Assembly: GCA_027257055.1 (NCBI GenBank)
Contig: JAPVLO010000380.1
Location: 1-64,000 of the forward strand
DNA: 64,000 nt
Reading direction: 5' to 3'
Source of the DNA: Cephalopachus bancanus
Taxonomy: Eukaryota > Chordata > Mammalia > Primates > Tarsiidae
This document shows positions 57,478 through 64,000 of the stretch, in pieces. The first letter of the stretch is position 1; each line of letters begins with the position of its first letter. The notes below the pieces were generated by a model. The model did no database searches, had not been told where the DNA came from, and was given only the letters and a program-made list of their open reading frames with translations. The position numbers and the translations under genes are program-made.

Positions 57478-57535
57478 CTCCTCTCCCCTCCTCTCCCCTC
57501 CTCTCCCCTCCTCTCCCCCTCCTCTCCTCCCCAAC
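57478..57535 (+). repeat. Pyrimidine tract in the MERTK promoter
   Basis: About five near-identical 'ctcccctcct' units make a run of C and T only. The opposite strand has repeated GGGG/GGAGG blocks. Confidence 0.9.
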
Positions 57536-57894
57536 TCCCTCCGGGCCCTTTCGGCCCCCTCCCCTTCATCTTCGCCCGCCCAGATCGCCCAGCTCCAGCC
57601 TGTGGCCCGCCCCCCTCTCCAGCCCCCACCCTTTTCCCCTTACGCCCCTCCTCTCCGGCCCTCCTCCCGCCCCCTCCCACCCCGACGGGCCACTGTGCGC
57701 CGGGACTGGCCCCCGGCCCGCCCCTTTCAGCCCCGGGCGCCTCCTGTCGGCGCCGCGGCTCAGCCACTGTGGTGCTCACGGCCCTGGCAGCCTGGACTGG
57801 GACGCTTCTCTGGCGCGCTCCGCCCGCGACGGGGCAGGTTCGCGGCGTCCCTCGGTGAGCGGGTCCGGAGAGTTTCCAGACCCGCGGCCCCGGG

Positions 57895-57955
57895 ATGGGG
57901 CCGGCTGCGCTGCCGCCGCTGCTGGGGCTCTTCCTGCCCGTGCTCTTGAGTGGAG
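57895..57955 (+). CDS. MERTK: MERTK coding exon 1 (signal peptide)
   Basis: ATG at 57895 gives MGPAALPPLLGLFLP, then VLLSG, plus the first base of codon 21; the donor is 'gtgagc' after GGAG. Human exon 1 also has 20 codons plus one base, starting MGPAPLPLLLGLFLP, so length and phase agree. The hydrophobic run LPPLLGLFLPVLL is the core of the signal peptide that sends the receptor to the cell surface. The start context 'cgggATGG' is moderate (G at +4). The end of the peptide differs from human (VLLSG against ALWRR). Confidence 0.95.
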
Positions 57956-58570
57956 GTGAGCGTGCCCAGCCGGGCCAGGAGGGGCTCGGGAGGGCGCACG
58001 CCGACGCGGGCGCGCCCGGCTGCCGGGCGAGTTTGCAAACATCCCCCGACCCCACCCCCCAGCGGTGCCCGGGAATAGGGCGCAGGCGAACCCCCACCCC
58101 ATCCGCTGATGGTGGTCGCCCGACCGTCCCCAGGGCACCCAGGCTGGGTGGTGGGTGCGCGTGGCCATAGATCCGGTTGCGGGTGGACTCTGGGGGCTCC
58201 TTCACCGCAGAGCTGGAGCTCCAGTTTGGCCCGGCGCTCTGTAAATCCCGAAGTTTTCGGCCGAGGGAAACGTAGGCAGCAGGTCTGGTCTGGAATGCGC
58301 CGGGAGCTTTCCTCTAGACAGGGTTGCATGGCCGGGCCCCGCTCTGGAGGGAATTCGGGGGGACACAGGTCCCGTCTCCCGAGGGACCGGTGCGGGGCGA
58401 ACCCGCAGACCTCAGGCGCTGGAGTTCAGTGCCGGGGCGGCGTCCGGCCGAGGAGGAACCGCGGTCCCGCTGCTCCCAACGGGCCTTATGGCACTGTTAG
58501 CGTCCCTTTGCGGGGACGTCCTGGGAGGGCCTGGAAAAGGAAGCGCATTCTTTTCGCCCCTGTTAAGGCA

Positions 58571-59708
58571 GAACAGAACCTAAGGTGCTCGGCTGCGTTT
58601 ACGTTTATCTCGATTCAGCCCATTTTATATAAGACTCTGGCAAGGGAGGCAGGTTCCATTCTGCATCAACGGCTTGTTTGGGGGGCGAGTGATTAACAGA
58701 TTTCAAGTTTGATCGCTGATGCAATTCTTGAGGAAGCTGGAAGAAACTCTCCAGGCTTTATGTGGAAGAAAAAGAAACAGGAAAAAATTAAGGAATGCTA
58801 AATTCACACAGCTCAGGTATTTTTTCTTAGGTTTCTATTTCCATTCAGCCTGTAAATTTTGTCTCGGTTGCTCCTAAATGTGCCTGACTAGTTTTCACCT
58901 ATTATAGTAAAAAAATTTTTTTAGGAATGCCTGGCAAATTCCATTTATAGTGTCTAAACGTGCTTTCCTTTGAGATTTTTCCTTTGAGAACTCATTTGCT
59001 CAAATGACAAATTCTTAAAACAATGCACCCGCTTTTTGCACATTAAATTATGTAAGCGATTTATAATTTGGGGCAACATTGCAATTTGAAACAAACATCG
59101 GGAGCCCAAACCAAGCAAAGAACTAAAGCAGTCTGTTCTCTGATGCCCTCCCCAAACCCTCGAAAATTCCTCAGCGTTTCTGCCAGACTCGTTCGTTTTT
59201 CATAGTCAGCTGCAAATCTGTTATATTTTGGTGTCAGTGAGGGCTGGCCATAAGTAGTTTTGAAGGTAGTGGATGTGGTGAAAAGTATGGGGAAAGCAAT
59301 GGGAACAATAGTTTCTGTGTAAGTTATTTAAAATGTGGGGTATTTTTGTTTTCCTAAATTTTTTAAGAGCTGTAATAAAAAAAACTTTTGTAGCTGTCAA
59401 TCAACTTTAATCAGGTAATCGTAAAAGGCCTTTTAAAATTCACCCAGCAGGAAGAATAAAAAGTTTCTCGTTTTTCTTCTGCCTTTGCTATCTGTTTTGA
59501 ACCTTACCTGTGAGCTGTCTGATGGTGTTACTTACAGCCTACATTGTAAAGAGCTTAAAGACTGCGAGACTGCGATTCTCACTGGCAGAATTAGAGCAGA
59601 AGAAAGAGTCCTGGAGGAAGAGATTTAAAATGGAGATTAGACTCTTTGTCTAGTTTTAAGATTATCATATTGCTTATTGTGGGTCTGAGTGGTTCGCTGA
59701 CCACACAA
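58571..59708 (+). other. MERTK intron 1, no clear element
   Basis: Leaves the CpG island and becomes AT-rich. No exon or repeat family recognised. Confidence 0.45.
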
Positions 59709-59735
59709 GAGACAGAGACAGACAGAGACAGAGAC

Positions 59736-59786
<51 letters not shown>
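59709..59786 (+). repeat. (GAGACA)n(GA)n microsatellite
   Basis: About 36 bases of 'gagaca'/'gaca' units run into about 42 bases of GA. Confidence 0.95.
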
Positions 59787-59789
<3 letters not shown>

Positions 59790-60314
59790 TATGTGTAGAT
59801 TCTGCACTGAAGATGTGCAGAGGGATGGATAATTAAACTAAGAATTTAAGCATCACTTTAATCCAGGAATTCTCCCCCAACCCCCACCATACACACAAAT
59901 ACCAGCTCACAGACATACTCACAGCACTGGAACTGCTGAACCAGGGGCTTTTCAGGGCTTTCCAGTCCTTCCTTTCTGCTCAGGCTCTGATGGGGGTGCC
60001 ATTGAGCAGCAAAATGAGGCACATGGTGGCTCTCTGGAGGGCCCGGGAGAAGATGGAACAGGAGAAATAGAAACGTGGATAAATATAAACACATTTTGAG
60101 AACTTAGCTCACCATGCGGCTGTGTGTGTAGCCAAACTCAACTCTTAGAGTAAACTGGCCTTTTATAATCCTTTAATGGCAATATTTCTCTCCCAAACTG
60201 ATACTGTAACCTGTAACTCAGTATTGTAAACATTTGTTGCCTATGGGCTTTATTACCATGACTTTAAATGCTTTTTTAGAAGTAAATGATGCATATTTTA
60301 AAAATAAATACTTT
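59787..60314 (+). other. MERTK intron 1, unassigned
   Basis: Nothing recognised; a run 'ctcccccaacccccaccata' lies near 59872. Confidence 0.4.
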
Positions 60315-60588
60315 TAGTTATTTTGAGTTGGGATCTCTGTCACCTAGGCTGGAGTGCAGTGGCATGCTCATGGCCACCGCAGCTTCAACCTGCTGGGCTC
60401 AGGCGATCCTTCCGAGTAGCAGGAACTACAGGCGTGTACCACCATGCCCGGCTCAATTTTTTGATTTATTGTAGAAGCGAGGTCTTGCCAAGTTGCCCAG
60501 GCTGGTCTCAACTGCCTGGGCTCAAGCAGTCCTCTCGCCTCAGCCTCACAAAGTGCTGGAATTACAGGTGTGAGCCACCGCACCGGGC
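60315..60588 (-). mobile_element. Alu dimer, antisense
   Basis: 'gagttgggatctctgtcacc' to 'gagccaccgcaccgggcc'; lacks about 20 bases ('ccttccgagtagcagg'). Confidence 0.92.
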
Positions 60589-60624
60589 CTAATACTTTTA
60601 TTAAAAGGTTTTCTGACCTTTTAT

Positions 60625-60862
60625 TCATTTATTTAGTTTTACAGACAGGGTCTCACTGTATCACCTAGGCTGTGTGATCATGGCTTACTGCAGTCCTGAC
60701 TTCCTGGGCTCAAGTGATCCTCAACCTCCCAAGTAGCTGGACTACAGGCACACGACACCATAACACCATACTTGACACGTGCGCGTGCACGCGCGCGCGT
60801 GTGTGTGTGTGTGTTTATTTTTATTTTTTGGTAGGGATGTGGTCTTGCTATGTTACCCAGTT
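60625..60862 (-). mobile_element. Old Alu, antisense, with a GT tract, cut by a younger Alu
   Basis: 'acagacagggtctcactgta' to 'cttgctatgttacccagttg'; the rest is missing. Confidence 0.8.
60778..60814 (+). repeat. Alternating purine-pyrimidine tract (CG/CA/GT)
   Basis: 'gtgcgcgtgcacgcgcgcgc' followed by (GT)9, nearly perfect alternation over about 37 bases. Confidence 0.9.
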
Positions 60863-60872
60863 GGTAAATCTC

Positions 60873-61161
60873 TTTTTTTTTTTTGAGTTGGAGTCTCACT
60901 CTGTCGCCCAGACTGGAGTGCAGTGGCCACTCCCAGCCACTGCAGCCTCGACCTGCTGGACTTCAGCGATCCTTCCGCCTCAGCCTTCCGAGTAGCTGGA
61001 ACTACAGGTGCGCGCTACCACACCTGGCTAATTTTTTTTTGATTTATTGTAGAGATGAGGTCTCACCTGCCTAGGTGGGTTTTGAACCCGTGGGCTCAGG
61101 CAATCCACTCACCTCAGCCTCCCAAAGGCGCAGGATTACAGGCTGAGCCACCGAGCCCGGC
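60873..61161 (-). mobile_element. Young-type Alu, antisense
   Basis: 'gagttggagtctcactctgt' to 'gagccaccgagcccggc'; perfect duplication 'ggtaaatctc' at 60863 and 61162. Confidence 0.96.
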
Positions 61162-61359
61162 GGTAAATCTCATTTTTAAAAATAATTTCCAGATAATTCT
61201 GGGACAAGGGCCAATGAGTTACTAGGCAGCGTTGGTAAGGAAGAGAGAGGTGTACCAGGCACAGGCTTCCAGGTATCAAAGCTGAACCAGGACCTTGAAC
61301 GCACATGAGAAACAGCCATTTCCCACGTAATAGCCAGAATGAGATTTTGGAAACAAATC

Positions 61360-61850
61360 TGGTTGTGTTTTCCCTTTGTTGAAAATCCTCCAATGGCTTT
61401 CCATTCTTTGCCTGAGTTTACAAAGACTCACAGGGCCTCCCTCCCTCTTTGACTCATTTCCAGTCACTCTCCTCTTCAGCCACCTGTGTCTTCTTTCTGG
61501 GATTCCGCACCCTTTGCAGTCGCTGTTCCTTCTGACTGGGTCTGCTTCCCCATCTCCGCCTGCTGCCTGTCATTGGGGTTTTAGCGCAGATGTTCTCCTT
61601 GAGAAGTCTTCCCTCGCACCCATCCCCAAAGTCACACACACGTCCCCCACTCTCCAGAACATTCAATTTCCCGATAACACTTATCACTACCTGAGGGGTC
61701 CCTCTTTATTCTTTACTCGTTTTCCTCCGCTGTCCCCTCACTGCAGGGATGTCAGGGCTGCTGTCCTGCTCACTGCTGGCACAGTATGCAGCCCATTCAG
61801 ATGCTCAGTGAGGACCTGTGGATGGAATGAAGGAAGCAGGCTCCATACAT
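61360..61850 (+). mobile_element. L2 3' end
   Basis: 'aaaatcctccaatggctttc', 'cagtcgctgttccttctgac', 'cttatcactacctgaggggt' and 'tgctgtcctgctcactgctg' follow the L2 3' consensus. The end is near 'gtggatggaatgaagg'. The 170-codon open frame across it is chance. Confidence 0.75.
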
Positions 61851-62111
61851 CTCACCAAGGGCTCCTCACCCTTCTCTCTTCCCACTGACTTTTCCAGAAA
61901 CAGATGGCTGGAGTTCCCACATGCTCATGCTTGGGGCTGGGTTGACAGAAAACAATCGTTTATTTTGCTGTGATGTCAAAGTGATCTTATTACTGGAAAA
62001 GTTAGTAAATTGAAAGAAGATAGACTTTTGGGTCACATTAATCCCAAACATAATTTACATTCTTCTAACTATTGCCAACAAGGACAAAAAAAGTCAGAAG
62101 CTGATTTTTCG

Positions 62112-62378
62112 GCCGGGCGCAGTGGCTCAAGCCTGTAATCCCAGCACTTTGGGAAGCTGAGTCCAGAGGATTGCCTGAGCTCAGGGGTTCGAGACCAGCC
62201 TGGACAACTTGGCAAGATCTTATCTCTACAGTAAATAAAAAAATTAGCCGGGCATGGTAGCATGTGCCTGTATGTAGAGCCCAGTGGGTTGACGCTGGGG
62301 TGACCACGAGCGTGCCACTGTACTCCAGTCTGGGCGACAGAGTGAGACTCCAACTCAAAAATAAATAAAAATAAAAAC
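62112..62378 (+). mobile_element. Alu dimer with deletion
   Basis: 'ggccgggcgcagtggctcaa', second monomer skipping from 'tgtgcctgta' to 'tgtagagcccag'. Confidence 0.92.
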
Positions 62379-62539
62379 ATGAAAAATCAACTTCTTGACT
62401 GCAGCATGTAGGTCATGCTGAGGCCATGGGTAAAGTGCTGACCATGTCTTGTGGCTATACAGAGTGAATCTTCTCACGTGCACTTCCTTGAGGCAGTCAA
62501 CACCACCCCACCCCAGGATGGTTCAGACCAGATCCAGCA

Positions 62540-62900
62540 TGCCTAGATCAAGGCCCATAAACTTTGGTTACCTTCGGTTCACCTTTAGTTCATTATAATA
62601 CTAAAAATTCGACCCCCAGAGAGAATTCACCACCATTTTGTGAACATGGGGACATATGTATAATCACTTTCTCACACTGCTCCTGCATATTAGAAACCCG
62701 ACCCTGTTCATGCTTAACCCTGCACTCCGTTTATGTAAAATGCTGTATAACCTGTGGGCCTTTTATAATCGGAAGCATTTCTTCCTGTCTAGCCAGCTGC
62801 TCCTGGACCATCTTCCCTGTAAGTAATGTCCTAAGTAAAGCCCATGTCTTGTCCATGGTCTCTGGGTCATTTCTTCCACCTCTCTGACACAGCGCTTTCC
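62540..62900 (+). mobile_element. Possible solo LTR
   Basis: 'aatgctgtataacctgtggg', 'taagtaatgtcctaagtaaa' and 'gtccatggtctctgggtcat' look like the TATA, poly(A) and U5 parts of a class I LTR in sense orientation. Ends and family are not fixed; no viral genes beside it. Confidence 0.4.
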
Positions 62901-62943
62901 CTTTTAGGGTCACTGGGAGTCTGGAACGACATGGGGAATGTTC

Positions 62944-64000
<1,057 letters not shown>

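Larger units (their letters stand above)
57050..58570 (+). promoter_or_regulatory. MERTK: CpG island and promoter of MERTK
   Basis: CpG-dense with no TATA box near the start codon. Several GC boxes of the Sp1 type occur upstream of exon 1 ('gcccgcccc' at about 57469, 57606 and 57717). It spans the 5' UTR, exon 1 and the start of intron 1. The transcription start is probably within about 150 bases upstream of 57895, but I cannot fix it. Confidence 0.8.

Noticed and set aside
57126..58205. Open frame of 359 codons on the minus strand across the MERTK promoter
   Set aside because: It lies in a CpG island where stops are rare, has Arg/Gly/Pro-rich low-complexity content and no known domain. Frames on the other strand (57194-57949 and 56902-57858) are equally long.
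61376..61888. Plus-strand frame of 170 codons
   Set aside because: It coincides with an L2 3' end; the reading is chance.

Overview
The window is primate nuclear DNA, most likely from a tarsier (inference). It holds the first part of ANAPC1 on the minus strand (positions 1 to about 34440) and the promoter, first coding exon and start of intron 1 of MERTK on the plus strand (about 57100 to 64000). The two genes lie head to head about 23.4 kb apart, the same order I know from human chromosome 2q13. The species call rests on the Alu dimers. They share 'ggctcagcctgtaatcc', 'ctctacaataaatcaaa', 'ggctacttggaaggctgag' and 'agactccaactcaaaa', which are not the hallmarks of anthropoid AluS/AluY or of the lemur/loris Alu families. 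Tarsier follows mainly by elimination.

ANAPC1 (APC1, the scaffold subunit of the anaphase-promoting complex): twelve coding exons can be placed at base resolution with GT/AG borders and matching phases, 30537 down to 4829. They encode residues 1 to about 505: the N-terminal beta-propeller region and the Ser/Pro-rich auto-inhibitory loop (exons 9 and 10). A CpG island at about 33950-34560 is the promoter and holds a likely untranslated exon 1. The remaining exons lie beyond position 1.

MERTK (receptor tyrosine kinase of the TAM family): exon 1 encodes only the first 20 residues (signal peptide) plus one base. It sits in a large CpG island with GC boxes and a long pyrimidine tract. Everything after 57955 is intron 1.

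Most of the rest is transposable elements. About 80 Alu dimers, monomers and fragments are listed. Older layers include a Tigger1 DNA transposon carrying a nested piggyBac element, a mariner inside an L1M fragment, several L1M and L2 3' ends, probable solo LTRs, hAT and Tigger remnants, and a composite L1 at 48495-54215 with a deleted ORF2 and three nested Alus. The most unusual non-gene signal is a badly decayed tandem array with a period near 85-95 bases at about 42054-45855, broken up by seven Alus. A tiny polyadenylated retrocopy (41263-41358) with target-site duplication sits inside an older Alu.

No CRISPR array, tRNA, rRNA or new protein-coding system was seen. Long open frames in the two CpG islands are composition artefacts.
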